DNA of 64,000 bases from an uncultured Christensenella sp. (GCA_949296965.1 CASFQL010000010.1:62001-126000); one strand, 5' to 3'; shown: positions 9,510-18,628, counted from the first letter of the stretch. Program-made: numbers and translations. Notes: generated by a model from the sequence alone, not told the origin.

Positions 9510-9866
9510 ATGCAAGTTGGAATTGATATAGAAAAAGTTAACCGTTTTGATAAATTTCTTGCTAGTGAAAAAATGTTAAGCAAGATTTTTACTCAAAATG
9601 AACAACAATATGCACTGTCTTATAAGGATGCGAACATTCATTTTTGTGGAATTTATTGTGCAAAAGAAGCAGTCGTTAAAGCACTAAAAATTGGGTTTTG
9701 TGGGGTAATTTCACCGCTTGATATTGAGATTTTGCATAATGAAAGTAAGGTTTGCTATATTAATACAGATAATTTAAAGTTAAAAAAAATGTTAAATGGT
9801 AGTAAAGTTGATATTTCTATTAGCCACACAAAAGAACTTGCAACTGCAATTTGTGTTATTTTTTAG
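9510..9866 (+). CDS. acpS: Holo-[acyl-carrier-protein] synthase
   Basis: 118 residues, the expected size. AcpS moves 4'-phosphopantetheine from CoA to the serine of acyl carrier protein. VGIDIE at residues 3-8 supplies the magnesium-binding aspartate, and CAKEAVVKAL at ~50-59 holds the second conserved glutamate. AAAAGGA precedes the ATG with 7-nt spacing. The 264-nt gap upstream is AT-rich with no gene visible. Confidence 0.95.
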   Translation: MQVGIDIEKVNRFDKFLASEKMLSKIFTQNEQQYALSYKDANIHFCGIYCAKEAVVKALKIGFCGVISPLDIEILHNESKVCYINTDNLKLKKMLNGSKVDISISHTKELATAICVIF

Positions 9867-9910
9867 ATTTTAAATTTAATAAAAAAAGATTTTAGTCTAT
9901 TATTTTAAAA

Positions 9911-10055
9911 ACTAATATAAAAAGGGACTTTGATTTTTATAGAGTTCTTTTTTTTGCTAGTTTTAAAATGGTTTAACCTTAGGCTATAATTTTTTAGACT
10001 AATATAAAAAGAGACTTTGATTTTTAATAGAGTTATTTTTTTGCTCGTTTTTAAA
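9911..10055 (+). repeat. Two ~57-bp direct repeats, each resembling a weak terminator
   Basis: 9911-9967 and 9998-10055 are near-identical (ACTAATATAAAAAG..GACTTTGATTTTTA..). Each could form an 8-bp RNA stem with G-U pairs followed by a T run, the second with one mismatch. The remainder of 9867-10286 shows no gene. Confidence 0.7.
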
Positions 10056-10286
10056 AGTGAAAACTCATAATAATTTATTTTTAAATTATTATAAAGGAGA
10101 TTGTGTTTTTATAAATCTACTTACTTTTTATTTTTTCTCTAAATTTTAAAAGCATTTAGCCTTTTTGTGTTTTCTTAATTTTTTAATTAAAAATTGTATA
10201 TTATATTCTTTTTTTAAAAAAATATTAATAAGGAAGTTATTAATTTTTCTTGTTTAAAAATTTTTTAAAAGGGGAATTATTTTTTT

Positions 10287-10481
10287 ATGGAAGAAGAATA
10301 TTTGCTTGGTAAGAACAATTATTGCTTGACCACTCATACTATGCAAAAGGAAGAACAATTATTTAATTTAGTAGGATACAAAAGCGTAATTAAATCTTTT
10401 ACTTTTCAGACTGAACACTGTGAAGAAAAAAAGAAGTTATTTGATTATGAAAAACTAATTTTTGAGGGTAATGATGGTTAA
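10287..10481 (+). CDS. Small protein overlapping a MazF-like toxin gene; candidate antitoxin
   Basis: 64 residues, acidic, not recognised: no ribbon-helix-helix or AbrB/MazE fold is evident. AAAAGGGGA precedes the ATG by about 11 nt. Its stop (10479-10481) overlaps the first codons of the MazF-like gene, an arrangement usual for antitoxin-toxin pairs. The antitoxin idea rests on position and size only. Confidence 0.6.
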   Translation: MEEEYLLGKNNYCLTTHTMQKEEQLFNLVGYKSVIKSFTFQTEHCEEKKKLFDYEKLIFEGNDG

Positions 10482-10815
10482 AAGGGGCGAACTTTACTAT
10501 GCAGATTTGAGTCCTGTAGTTGGAAGCGAACAAGGGGGAATTAGACCTGTATTAGTAGTGCAAAATGATATCGGTAATAAATATAGTCCAACTGTTATAG
10601 CAGCCGCTATTACTAGTAAATTAAACAAGGCGAAAATGCCTACACATATTGAACTTTCTAGTAAAGAGTATGGGCTTGAAAAAGACTCTGTTGTTCTCTT
10701 AGAGCAGATTAGAACGATTGACAAAAGTCGTTTGCGAGAAAAAATCGGAGAACTCAATGATTTTAAAATGAATCAAGTTAATAAGGCTATGATGATAAGT
10801 TTAGGAGTAATTTAA
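10474..10815 (+). CDS. MazF/PemK-family mRNA interferase (toxin)
   Basis: About 114 residues from ATG 10474, the normal MazF size; ATG 10471 is also possible, and GAGGG at 10464-10468 favours 10474. The N-terminus [20 protein letters not shown] with R-PVLVVQND is the classic fold entry of MazF/EndoA, a sequence-specific ribonuclease cutting mRNA in the cytoplasm. [15 protein letters not shown] supplies the conserved C-terminal part. Chromosomal MazF in Bacillota usually sits behind mazE; here the preceding gene is not an obvious MazE. Confidence 0.9.
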   Translation: MVKRGELYYADLSPVVGSEQGGIRPVLVVQNDIGNKYSPTVIAAAITSKLNKAKMPTHIELSSKEYGLEKDSVVLLEQIRTIDKSRLREKIGELNDFKMNQVNKAMMISLGVI

Positions 10816-10868
10816 AAAACTTCTAAACTTTTCTTCTTTTTTATATGTTTTTGTGCTAATATGAACAT

Positions 10869-12128
10869 ATGAAAAGATTAAAAATTGAAAAACTCAATAT
10901 TAATGGCGAAGGACTATGTTTTAAGGACCAAAAAAAATGGTGTGTTAAAAATGTATTGCCTTTTGAAGAAGTTGAAGTAGAAATAAAACAAGAAAAAGAT
11001 AATTTTGTTAATTGCGAACTTGTGAAAATTTTATCAAGTTTTAAGAGTCGTATTAAAGAAAAATGTCTTTATTGTAATCAATGCGGTGGCTGTGATTTTA
11101 TGTTTGTTTCAGCAAAAGATGGCTTGCAAATAAAAAAAGAGGTTATAAGTGATTTCTTTAAAGAGTTTTTTAAGAAAAATATAATAGCAAATTCAAGTAA
11201 GAATTCACTAAATTATAGAAATAAAGTATCTTTTGTTGTAAAAAACAATAAGATTGGTCTTCAAAAAAGACATAGTAATGAAATAGTTGAAATTGACAAT
11301 TGTCTTGTAGCGAAAAAAGAAATTAATTTGGTTTTGAAGTGTGCAAGAGAATATTTAAACGAAGTTCAAAATAATGAAATAAATCACATTGTTGTTAGAT
11401 GTTTAAATGGTCAAGTGTGCATAACTTTAGTCGTTAAGAATACTCCAAAAAAATTAAGTATTTTAGTGTCTAAATTGCAACATTATTTTAATGAAAACTT
11501 TGGAATTTATTTAAACTTTAATACTGATAAAAAACAAATTCTTGGAAATAATTGGAGACATTTTTACGGGCTAAAATATTTGAAAGCACAGTTTAATGAT
11601 ATACAATTTTTTGTTACACCATATTCTTTTATGCAAATTAATGAAGATGTTATGAAAGATTTGTATTTAAGAACTCAAAGTGAAATAGAAGATGGTATTG
11701 TTGTAGAAGGATATAGTGGGGCGGGATTACTTAGTTGTATATTAGCAAAAAAGGCTAGCAAAGTTTTTTCGATAGAAATTAATAAAACTGCTACAAGTGA
11801 TGCAAATAAAACAAAATTACAAAATAAAATTGAAAATTTAGAAAATATAAATGGCGATTGTAATGATATTTTGCCTAAACTTATTAAAAAATATCCTGAT
11901 GCAACTTTTGTTGTTGACCCACCAAGAAGTGGGCTTGATAAAGACATAATTAATACTCTTCTTAGTGTGAAACCTAAAAAAATTATTTATATTTCCTGTA
12001 ATCCTTATACCTTAAAACAAAATTTTGGGTTGTTAAAAGAGCATTATGAAATTGAAAAATTTGAGATTTTTGACATTTTTCCACAAACTTTTGAGATTGA
12101 GAGTTTAGTTGTTTTAAAAATTAAATAA
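10869..12128 (+). CDS. RlmD/TrmA-family 23S rRNA or tRNA uracil-5-methyltransferase
   Basis: 419 residues. The enzyme family methylates C5 of a uridine in 23S rRNA or tRNA with SAM. Residues 1-50 resemble a TRAM-like beta domain; CLYCNQCGGCDF at ~62-73 supplies iron-sulfur cysteines. Motif VEGYSGAGLLS (~278) binds SAM, VVDPPRSGLD (~347) is the active-site loop, and SCNP (~376) holds the nucleophilic cysteine; FEIES near the C-terminus carries the general-base glutamate. An extended -10 (TG-C-TAATAT, 10857-10862) lies 6 nt before the ATG and no ribosome site is present, so the message is probably leaderless. RlmCD-like or TrmA-like specificity cannot be told. Confidence 0.9.
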   Translation: MKRLKIEKLNINGEGLCFKDQKKWCVKNVLPFEEVEVEIKQEKDNFVNCELVKILSSFKSRIKEKCLYCNQCGGCDFMFVSAKDGLQIKKEVISDFFKEFFKKNIIANSSKNSLNYRNKVSFVVKNNKIGLQKRHSNEIVEIDNCLVAKKEINLVLKCAREYLNEVQNNEINHIVVRCLNGQVCITLVVKNTPKKLSILVSKLQHYFNENFGIYLNFNTDKKQILGNNWRHFYGLKYLKAQFNDIQFFVTPYSFMQINEDVMKDLYLRTQSEIEDGIVVEGYSGAGLLSCILAKKASKVFSIEINKTATSDANKTKLQNKIENLENINGDCNDILPKLIKKYPDATFVVDPPRSGLDKDIINTLLSVKPKKIIYISCNPYTLKQNFGLLKEHYEIEKFEIFDIFPQTFEIESLVVLKIK

Positions 12129-12135
12129 TTTTTAT

Positions 12136-12163
12136 TTGTTTTTATTAATTTTTGTATTATAAT
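12136..12163 (+). promoter_or_regulatory. lgt promoter, leaderless
   Basis: TTGTTT (12136-12141), 16-nt spacer, TATAAT (12158-12163); the ATG at 12170 is 6 nt further. Confidence 0.65.
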
Positions 12164-12169
12164 TATACT

Positions 12170-12955
12170 ATGAAAAATTTATTACTCGTTAGTCAAACTT
12201 TTAATTTCCTTGGGCTTAATATATCTTATTACGGACTAATTATGGCTCTTGCTATGCTTGCTGGTGTGTTATGTGCTGGAATAATTTGTAAAAAGAAGCA
12301 TTATGACATTTTAATTCCAATCAATCTTGCTCTGTGGGCATTACCATTTGCTATTGTTGGAGCAAGGTTGTATTATTGTGCTTTTTATGGCGTTGACAGT
12401 TTCATTGATATTTTTAAAGTTTGGGAAGGTGGTATGGCAATCTATGGCGGTGTAATCGGTGGGTTTATCGGCGTTTTAATCGCTTGCAAAATACATAAAT
12501 ATTCTCTACTTACTGCTTGTGATATCGCTGCTCCTTGTTTAATTTTGGGACAGGCAATAGGAAGATTTGGTTGTTATTTTGCTGGATGTTGTTATGGGGT
12601 TGAAACTACAAGTGAGTTGTTACAATTTTTCCCGATAAGTGTTAAAATAAACGGAGTTTGGCATTTAGCAACTTTCTTTTATGAAGCATTTTTTAACTTT
12701 ATAGGTTTTTTGCTCTTAATGGTATTAACTTTTAAAGCAAAAGGAAAAGGTGTAGTTACTGCTGGATATTTTATTATTTATGGAACGACAAGAGCTGTTT
12801 TAGAACAGATAAGGGACCCGCTTGAAACTTTAACAATTCTTAATACTCAAATTAGAATTTCGCAATTAGTTAGTTTGATTTTAATTATTACAGGAACTGT
12901 AATGCTCTATATTTTGTTAAAAAAAGAAAGTAAAAAAGGTTTAGAAAATGGGTAA
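12170..12955 (+). CDS. lgt: Prolipoprotein diacylglyceryl transferase
   Basis: 261 residues with about seven membrane segments. Lgt attaches diacylglycerol to the lipobox cysteine of prolipoproteins in the cytoplasmic membrane; the lipoprotein at 43676 is a likely substrate. Markers are the GLIMALA N-terminal helix, VGARLYY, WEGGMAIYGGVIGG (~85-98) and the Lgt signature region GRFGCYFAGCCYG (~130-142) in the cysteine-containing form seen in Clostridia. ATG 12170 is chosen over TTG 12152 because the -10 box overlaps the longer reading. It overlaps the next gene by 8 nt. Confidence 0.95.
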   Translation: MKNLLLVSQTFNFLGLNISYYGLIMALAMLAGVLCAGIICKKKHYDILIPINLALWALPFAIVGARLYYCAFYGVDSFIDIFKVWEGGMAIYGGVIGGFIGVLIACKIHKYSLLTACDIAAPCLILGQAIGRFGCYFAGCCYGVETTSELLQFFPISVKINGVWHLATFFYEAFFNFIGFLLLMVLTFKAKGKGVVTAGYFIIYGTTRAVLEQIRDPLETLTILNTQIRISQLVSLILIITGTVMLYILLKKESKKGLENG

Positions 12956-13763
12956 TTTTAAAATTATAAAAAAAGGGTATAGCCAATTAGAAGTCGATAG
13001 TTATATTGATAGACTTAAAAATGATTACGAAACTAGACTTTCTGAACAAAAAGATAGAATTTTCTATTTGAAAGACCAATTAGAAAAGTTGACTAAGTCA
13101 ACTGATAATGAACTTATGACTTCGTTGCTTTCTGCTGTTGAAAGGGCTAAATTAATCGAAAATAGTTCGAAAAATATTTATGAACTAGAAACTAAAAAAC
13201 TTAATTTACTTTATAGTAAAATGGAAAATTTGTTGAAAGATGAAAATATTTATAATGATAGGAGTGTAAAAAAAGAATTGTTGCTTTTAATCCAAGATTG
13301 TAGAAAATCACTTCAAAATAATATTGAAATGCAAAGTAAAAATATTCAAGAGAGTTCTTCTGGTGACCCTATAAAAAGGTTACTATCTAAAATGATAGGG
13401 CATAATAAAATTGCTGGTGGAGAAGAAAGTTTTGATGAAAATAAAAATATTCAAAAGTTGGCTATAAATAGACAAAGCGATAATACTTCATCATTAGAGA
13501 CGAAAAAAAGTGAGGATATTCAGGTCGTTCAAATTAAAAGGCAGGATAAAACAAAAGAGACTGTCGATTTTGATAAGTATTTAGAAAATAAAACAAATAA
13601 TGGCTCAAATTTTGAAAATATTATGTTCGCAAATGTTGATGCTAATGCTTTTGAACCAAATGAAAGTGGATTCGATTTAAAAGAGGCAGTTAATCCAAAA
13701 GAAGATTTAGAAGAAATTATGAAGGCTTTTGATTTCTATAATGACAAGAAAACAAATGATTGA
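12948..13763 (+). CDS. DivIVA-domain protein
   Basis: 271 residues. The N-terminal FKIIKKGYSQLEVDSYIDRL followed by a coiled coil to ~60 is the DivIVA signature; a second helical part runs to ~125 and the rest is low-complexity and acidic. DivIVA-like proteins bind curved membrane at septa and poles and recruit division or wall-synthesis factors. The C-terminal region matches nothing I know. The start overlaps the lgt end by 8 nt, so the two genes are coupled. Confidence 0.8.
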   Translation: MGNFKIIKKGYSQLEVDSYIDRLKNDYETRLSEQKDRIFYLKDQLEKLTKSTDNELMTSLLSAVERAKLIENSSKNIYELETKKLNLLYSKMENLLKDENIYNDRSVKKELLLLIQDCRKSLQNNIEMQSKNIQESSSGDPIKRLLSKMIGHNKIAGGEESFDENKNIQKLAINRQSDNTSSLETKKSEDIQVVQIKRQDKTKETVDFDKYLENKTNNGSNFENIMFANVDANAFEPNESGFDLKEAVNPKEDLEEIMKAFDFYNDKKTND

Positions 13764-13849
13764 TATTTAGAAAAATCTATTATTTTGTTTTTTATATAAA
13801 CTTTTAATATTCTTCTTCTTTTTTTTAAGAGTAAAAGAGTAAAATAAAA

Positions 13850-13951
13850 GGGATTTTGTGCGGTAAAAATTTTATTAAATAAAATTTTTACAGTGAATTT
13901 TTAAAGCATTTAAAAATTCACACAAAAGTGAAACTTTTGGCACAAAATCCC
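13850..13951 (+). repeat. Cloverleaf repeat, copy 1
   Basis: Outer stem 13850-13861 / 13940-13951 (12 bp, GGGATTTTGTGC). Arm 1 is 13863-13873 / 13881-13891 (11 bp), arm 2 is 13893-13905 / 13909-13921 (13 bp), arm 3 is CAAAAGT-GAA-ACTTTTG (13923-13939). Single unpaired bases join the arms. A T run follows. It lies between two convergent genes. Confidence 0.9.
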
Positions 13952-13988
13952 AATTTTTTTCGTAAAATAATAATTTTGTTTTCTTTAA

Positions 13989-15023
13989 TTAGTTGCTCAT
14001 AATGTAGTAATAAGCAGAAAGAATGTCGGAACAATTTTCATTATAAGATTTTTTTTCATCTTTTTCTAATTCTTTATGGATATTTTCTAAAAGTTTTTTA
14101 TTAGTTGAATTGCTTATTTTATCAATTTCATCATCATAGATTGATGAAGCATAAAAATAACTCTGTTCATATTTATCTATTTTTTGTTTTTTTATTTTTC
14201 TTATTAATAATGTATTTAGCATCATAATCAAAATTTTAGAGATAAATTCTTCTTCTATTGAATAGTTAAAATATTCATTTTGGTTTAAAGCATAAATTTT
14301 TATAATTTCAAATTTAGTCTTTTTTAAATAATTTTGATAATCTTTATCATAATCTCTTAAACCTTTAATAAAGTTGCCAAATTTTATAAAGAATGAAATT
14401 TTAGTTAAAGAATTTGAATTTTCATCTTTTAAAATTTCTTTTCTTATAAACATAGATAAATCTTTTTTTAATTGATTAGAAAAATTATTATTTGGAACAT
14501 TTTGACTTAATTGCGGGTTAAAAAGTTTTCTATTATTTTTAATCTCAATGGTTAGTGGGATAATATCGTTATTAATTAAATCTGTGTAAAAATTAAAGAA
14601 ATCTTGGCTAAATAGTTTTCTTAAACTTTTGTAGTAATCGTCAAATTTATTTTTTTTTGAAACGGAAGAATTTATTGAATATATTATATATAAATTTTGA
14701 AGAACAAATTTAATATCCTCTTGTTTATCTAAATAATAGTCATATTCAATATTAAAGTCTTGTGAATAAGTTGTAAATTCATAGTTTTTCAAATCATAAA
14801 CTATTTCTTTACCATTAAAATTTACTAAAATTATGCCAATTGGCCTAGAAATTTTATTTTGACTAAATTTTTTTGAGACGGGGAAAAGCATTGGCCTATT
14901 TTTTGTCTTTTCTTTTATTATAGGTGGTAAAACTAAAATATTATCACTGGTAAGCAAAAAAACATTTTTATATTTTTCTTGTAAGTATTTTAAATAACTT
15001 AAACTAAAATATTTATTCTTCAT
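13989..15023 (-). CDS. Unrecognised cytoplasmic protein
   Basis: 344 residues, rich in Lys, Asn, Ile and Tyr; no signal peptide, membrane segment or known motif visible. Residues ~60-95 could be beta-rich (GIILVNFNGKEIVYDL), the rest helical. The ATG lies 6 nt after a TATAAT box on the minus strand with no ribosome site. It is divergently transcribed from the metal-exporter-like gene and convergent with the DivIVA-like gene. Confidence 0.7.
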   Translation of the reverse strand: MKNKYFSLSYLKYLQEKYKNVFLLTSDNILVLPPIIKEKTKNRPMLFPVSKKFSQNKISRPIGIILVNFNGKEIVYDLKNYEFTTYSQDFNIEYDYYLDKQEDIKFVLQNLYIIYSINSSVSKKNKFDDYYKSLRKLFSQDFFNFYTDLINNDIIPLTIEIKNNRKLFNPQLSQNVPNNNFSNQLKKDLSMFIRKEILKDENSNSLTKISFFIKFGNFIKGLRDYDKDYQNYLKKTKFEIIKIYALNQNEYFNYSIEEEFISKILIMMLNTLLIRKIKKQKIDKYEQSYFYASSIYDDEIDKISNSTNKKLLENIHKELEKDEKKSYNENCSDILSAYYYIMSN

Positions 15024-15029
15024 TACTAT

Positions 15030-15100
15030 ATTATAACATCTTTTTTATAAAAGTAAATGACAAAAAATTTACTTGACAAAATCTAATAAAATGCTATAAC
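15030..15100. promoter_or_regulatory. Divergent pair of leaderless promoters
   Basis: Minus strand: -35 TTTACT (15052-15057), 16-nt spacer, TATAAT (15030-15035), 6 nt to the ATG ending at 15023. Plus strand: TTGACA (15073-15078), 16-nt spacer, TATAAC (15095-15100), 8 nt to the ATG at 15109. The two promoters lie back to back. Confidence 0.7.
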
Positions 15101-15108
15101 TTGCTCGT

Positions 15109-15996
15109 ATGTTAGAAGAAATATTCCATATTATTATTCACGCACTTGAACATTCGTTGCAAATTCTACCTATTATTTTTATTTGTTATTTATTAATTGA
15201 ACTTTTAGAAGATAAAATTTGGAATAAATATCAAACAAATAGACTTTTAAAAAGTAAATTTGCTCCCGTTGTAAGTGCTGGGTTTGGATTAATACCACAG
15301 TGTGGTTTTTCTGTTGTTGTTACAGATTTGTTTAGTAAAAAAGCCATTAGTATTGGTTCGCTAATGGCAATTTATATTGCGACTTCTGATGAGGCACTTC
15401 CTATTCTGCTTGCAAATAGTGAAAGTTACTTGGATTTGTTATTAATTTTAGTAATAAAGTTTTGTTATGCCATTTTAATTGGATTATTATTTGATGCGAT
15501 TTTTAAGAAAAGGGAACTTAGTAAGGAACAAATTGAGTTTAATGAAGAACATTCGCACGACACTTTATATGGTTGTTGTAACCATGAAATTGAGTCAAGT
15601 CATAAAAAAATTAAAGATTTATTTGTTCACCCCTTAATTCATTCTTTGAAAATATTTGGATTTATTTTACTTATTAATATTGTTTTTCAAATTATTATTT
15701 TCTATGTTGGGGAAAATGTTATTGCAAGTTTTATGAATCAGACAGGTTTTTTCCAGCCTTTTATTGTTTCTCTTGTCGGTTTAATCCCTAATTGTTTTTC
15801 TTCAATTATTATTACTCAATTTTTTATTGATGGCCTTATTTCATTAGGCTCTTGTCTTGCTGGACTTTGTGTTAATTCGGGTATAGCACTTATTGTTTTA
15901 TTTAGATTAAATAAAAATGTGAAAGAAAATTTCATTATACTTTTTTCACTCTATTTTGTAGGCGTTTTACTAGGAATTATTATTAATCTTTTTTAA
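15109..15996 (+). CDS. Putative heavy-metal exporter (ArsP_2-like 10TM permease)
   Basis: 295 residues with two homologous membrane halves of about four to five segments each. Each half carries a related motif: GLIPQCGFS at ~62 and GLIPNCFSS at ~220, which resembles the putative 10TM heavy-metal or manganese exporter family. Between the halves is a hydrophilic loop (~140-175) with histidines and a CC pair (SHDTLYGCCNHE) suited to metal binding. Substrate is inferred only from the family and this loop. Confidence 0.65.
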   Translation: MLEEIFHIIIHALEHSLQILPIIFICYLLIELLEDKIWNKYQTNRLLKSKFAPVVSAGFGLIPQCGFSVVVTDLFSKKAISIGSLMAIYIATSDEALPILLANSESYLDLLLILVIKFCYAILIGLLFDAIFKKRELSKEQIEFNEEHSHDTLYGCCNHEIESSHKKIKDLFVHPLIHSLKIFGFILLINIVFQIIIFYVGENVIASFMNQTGFFQPFIVSLVGLIPNCFSSIIITQFFIDGLISLGSCLAGLCVNSGIALIVLFRLNKNVKENFIILFSLYFVGVLLGIIINLF

Positions 15997-16054
15997 TTAT
16001 AATTGTTATTTTACTGCGACAAGCAATTCTATTAAAGGTTTTAACAAGTTGGAA

Positions 16055-16150
16055 GAAATTTTGTGCGTAAAAATTTAGAATTCTAAATTTTTACTGTGGA
16101 ATTTTCTATGAAAATTCCACTCAAAAGTGAAACTTTTGGCACAAAATTTC
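16055..16150 (+). repeat. Cloverleaf repeat, copy 2
   Basis: Outer stem 16055-16066 / 16139-16150 (12 bp, GAAATTTTGTGC). Arm 1 is a perfect palindrome at 16067-16094, arm 2 is 16096-16106 / 16110-16120 (11 bp), arm 3 is CAAAAGT-GAA-ACTTTTG (16122-16138). It lies 59 nt after the exporter gene. Confidence 0.9.
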
Positions 16151-16295
16151 CTTTGCAAAATATAGTTGTATTCAATATTATGTATTTATTTCTCTTATAA
16201 TTTTTTTTATAATTTGTTATAACAAATAAAATATTAAATATACTTAAAATAAATCTTTTAAATAAAGAGTTATTTAACAATTACATTTTATTTAG

Positions 16296-16325
16296 TTGAA
16301 TATGTTTACAAGTTTAGTGTATAAT
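16296..16325 (+). promoter_or_regulatory. pepF promoter
   Basis: TTGAAT (16296-16301), 18-nt spacer, TATAAT (16320-16325). The message should start close to the AAAGGAG at 16331-16337. Confidence 0.6.
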
Positions 16326-16346
16326 TCGTTAAAGGAGATAATTAGT

Positions 16347-18131
16347 TTGAAAAAACGCAGTCAAATTAAAGATAAATATAAATGGAATTTTAAAGATTAT
16401 TTTTCAAGCATTAATGAGTGGGAAGAAGAATATAAGAATTACGAAAAAGAACTAGAAACAGTTAAAAAATATGATGGAAAATTGTCAAACAAAAAAGAAA
16501 TTTTAGATTGTTTGAAACTTCTTGAAAATATTTCTTTAAAAGTAGATGCTCTATATGTTTATGCAAATTGCAATAGTGATGTAGATGTTACAAATACTAT
16601 CTATCAAGCATTATTGAATAAAATAGAAACAAAACTTGCTGAACATAGTTCACTTTGTTCTTTTATACAACCACAACTTTTAAAGTTAGATGAAGAATTT
16701 TTAAAAAATTTGATCTTAGATAAAGATTTTAAGGGTTACACTAGAATTTTAAAAGATGTTTTAAGAGAGAAAAAACATACTTTAAGCCAAGAAAGCGAAA
16801 ATCTTTTATCACTAGTTTCATCGTTTTCAGGTAATTTTTCTCAAAATCATTCTAATTTTGAGAATGGCGATTTAAAGTTTAGAGATATCAAAGATAAAAA
16901 TGATAAATCTCTTAAAATGAGTAATGCACAGGCAAGCATTTATATTAGAAGTAGTGATGAAGTTTTAAGAGAAAATGCTTATAAAGAACTTCACGGGGCT
17001 TATGGGAGATATAATAATTTTTTAACTTCTAATTATTTAGGTAGCGTTAAAAAAGATATTTTCTTTGCTCGGGCAAGAAATTTTAGTTCTGCACTTGAAA
17101 GCGCTCTTTTTTATGAAGAAATTAAACCTTTTGTTTATGAGAATTTAATAAAAAATGTTGAAAATCATTTAGACTTAAATCAAAAATATTTTAGTTTAAA
17201 AAAGAAATTTTTAAAGTTAAAAACATTTAAGTTAAGCGATATTTATTATAATCCTATAAAAATTAATAATAAATATTCTTATGAAGAAGGTTTTGAACTT
17301 GTTTGTAAGGCATTGAGTGTATTAGGCGATGACTATATTTCATATTTAAATAAAATGAAAAATGAGCAAATGATTGATGTTTTTCCAAATGAGAACAAAA
17401 GAAGTGGGGCATATCAGACTATGGCCACAAAAAGAACTCCACTTGTTCTTACCAATTTTATGGGGACTTTTAATGATATTTCAACTCTTGCCCATGAGTT
17501 AGGACACGCAATGCATAGTGTTTATTCAGATAATGCCCAAAGTCCATTTGATGCATCATATACAATTTTTTTAGCCGAGATTGCATCTACTGTTAATGAA
17601 ATTCTTTTAAATGACTATTTTACGAATAATGCAAAAAGTAAAAATGAAAAAATTTTCTATGTAAATGAATTGCTTTTTGAATTTTACTCAACTATTTTTA
17701 GACAAACAATGTTTGCTGATTTTGAGTCAAAAATCCACAAAAAAGCAGAACTAAATGAAGAACTTTCTTCAAATGTTTTAAATGAAACTTATTTAGAACT
17801 TCTCAAAAAATATTTTGGAAGAAAAGTAAAAATTTTTAAAGAAGTAAGATTTGAATGGAGTAGAATTCCTCATTTTTATACTGCATTTTATGTTTATAAG
17901 TATGCAACAGGAATAATTAGTGCAATTAATATCGTTGAAAATTTAAAGAATGGTATTATTACAATAAATGATTATAAAAAATTTTTAAGCTCAGGTTGCA
18001 CTGATACCCCAACTGAATTGTTAAAAATTGTTAAGGTCGATTATGATACTGAAAAACCTTTCGAGGTCGCATTCAATTTTATAAAAAATAAATTGAAAGA
18101 ATTTGAAAAATTTATAGATAATATTAAATAA
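16347..18131 (+). CDS. pepF: Oligoendopeptidase F (M3 family)
   Basis: 594 residues. PepF is a cytoplasmic zinc metallopeptidase that cuts oligopeptides of roughly 7-17 residues. The active site LAHELGHAMHS (HExxH-type: HELGH) lies near residue 385 with the third ligand region further on (FLAEIASTVNEIL). I choose TTG 16347 as start because AAAGGAG precedes it by 9-10 nt and the family typically begins with an R-S-x-I-x-x-KYKW stretch, as here; the upstream start at 16296 would overlap the promoter. Confidence 0.92.
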   Translation: MKKRSQIKDKYKWNFKDYFSSINEWEEEYKNYEKELETVKKYDGKLSNKKEILDCLKLLENISLKVDALYVYANCNSDVDVTNTIYQALLNKIETKLAEHSSLCSFIQPQLLKLDEEFLKNLILDKDFKGYTRILKDVLREKKHTLSQESENLLSLVSSFSGNFSQNHSNFENGDLKFRDIKDKNDKSLKMSNAQASIYIRSSDEVLRENAYKELHGAYGRYNNFLTSNYLGSVKKDIFFARARNFSSALESALFYEEIKPFVYENLIKNVENHLDLNQKYFSLKKKFLKLKTFKLSDIYYNPIKINNKYSYEEGFELVCKALSVLGDDYISYLNKMKNEQMIDVFPNENKRSGAYQTMATKRTPLVLTNFMGTFNDISTLAHELGHAMHSVYSDNAQSPFDASYTIFLAEIASTVNEILLNDYFTNNAKSKNEKIFYVNELLFEFYSTIFRQTMFADFESKIHKKAELNEELSSNVLNETYLELLKKYFGRKVKIFKEVRFEWSRIPHFYTAFYVYKYATGIISAINIVENLKNGIITINDYKKFLSSGCTDTPTELLKIVKVDYDTEKPFEVAFNFIKNKLKEFEKFIDNIK

Positions 18132-18390
18132 ATTTTTACTTATGTTTATTAAAATTTTATATTTATAGAATAGCCAATTTTTAAATTCTAATAAGATTAA
18201 TATAAAGAATACTTTTAATTTTTATACCAATAAATAAAATCTGAATTTGTTTTTATGAATTATATAAATAGTCGAGCGAAAGTAAAAAAGATAAGCCTTA
18301 TATAGAAAACTTGAAAAATAAGACAAAAATCAATTTTATAAAATTTTATTAAAAAAATAAAAAATTTTTTTGAAAACTCTTAATTTTTTA
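18132..18390. other. AT-rich intergenic region without recognisable gene
   Basis: I see no open frame with a ribosome site, no strong hairpin and no repeat before the tRNA promoter. Confidence 0.5.
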
Positions 18391-18419
18391 TTGACTTATA
18401 TTATAAATAATGATAATAT
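18391..18419 (+). promoter_or_regulatory. tRNA-Asn promoter
   Basis: TTGACT (18391-18396), 17-nt spacer, TAATAT (18414-18419), 27 nt upstream of the tRNA. Confidence 0.75.
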
Positions 18420-18446
18420 GAGAAAGCATCAAAAAAGATGCTTTAT

Positions 18447-18521
18447 TCCTCAATAGCTCAACGGTAGAGCACTCGGCTGTTAACCGATAGGTTGTTGGTT
18501 CGAATCCGACTTGAGGAGCCA
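18447..18521 (+). tRNA. tRNA-Asn (GUU), CCA encoded
   Basis: 75 nt. Acceptor stem TCCTCAA / TTGAGGA (18447-18453, 18511-18517), D arm GCTC-GAGC, anticodon loop CTGTTAA with anticodon GTT, T arm with GGTTCGAATCC, discriminator G and encoded CCA. The outermost anticodon-stem pair is C-T mismatched. The 3' 48 bp recur exactly at 32671-32718, so the gene served as attachment site. Confidence 0.95.
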
Positions 18522-18620
18522 ATTATACAATATTTAGTGGTTTAGTATAATACTGAACCACTATTTTTTTTATTATTCTAAAAAAAAACATAAATTTTTA
18601 GTGTCAAAATTAGTGTCAAA
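18475..18620. repeat. Attachment site copy 1 (left end of the prophage)
   Basis: 18475-18522 is identical to 32671-32718 (48 bp). From 18498 to about 18620 it is also nearly identical to 32826-32947, apart from two one-base homopolymer differences. Two adjacent copies of TTAGTGTCAAAA (18598-18621) look like integrase arm-binding sites. Confidence 0.85.
18535..18570 (+). terminator. Terminator after tRNA-Asn
   Basis: 14-bp hairpin with one T-G pair (18535-18548 / 18550-18563) followed by eight T. The same hairpin recurs after the third att copy near 32863. Confidence 0.75.
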
Positions 18621-18628
18621 ATTTATTT

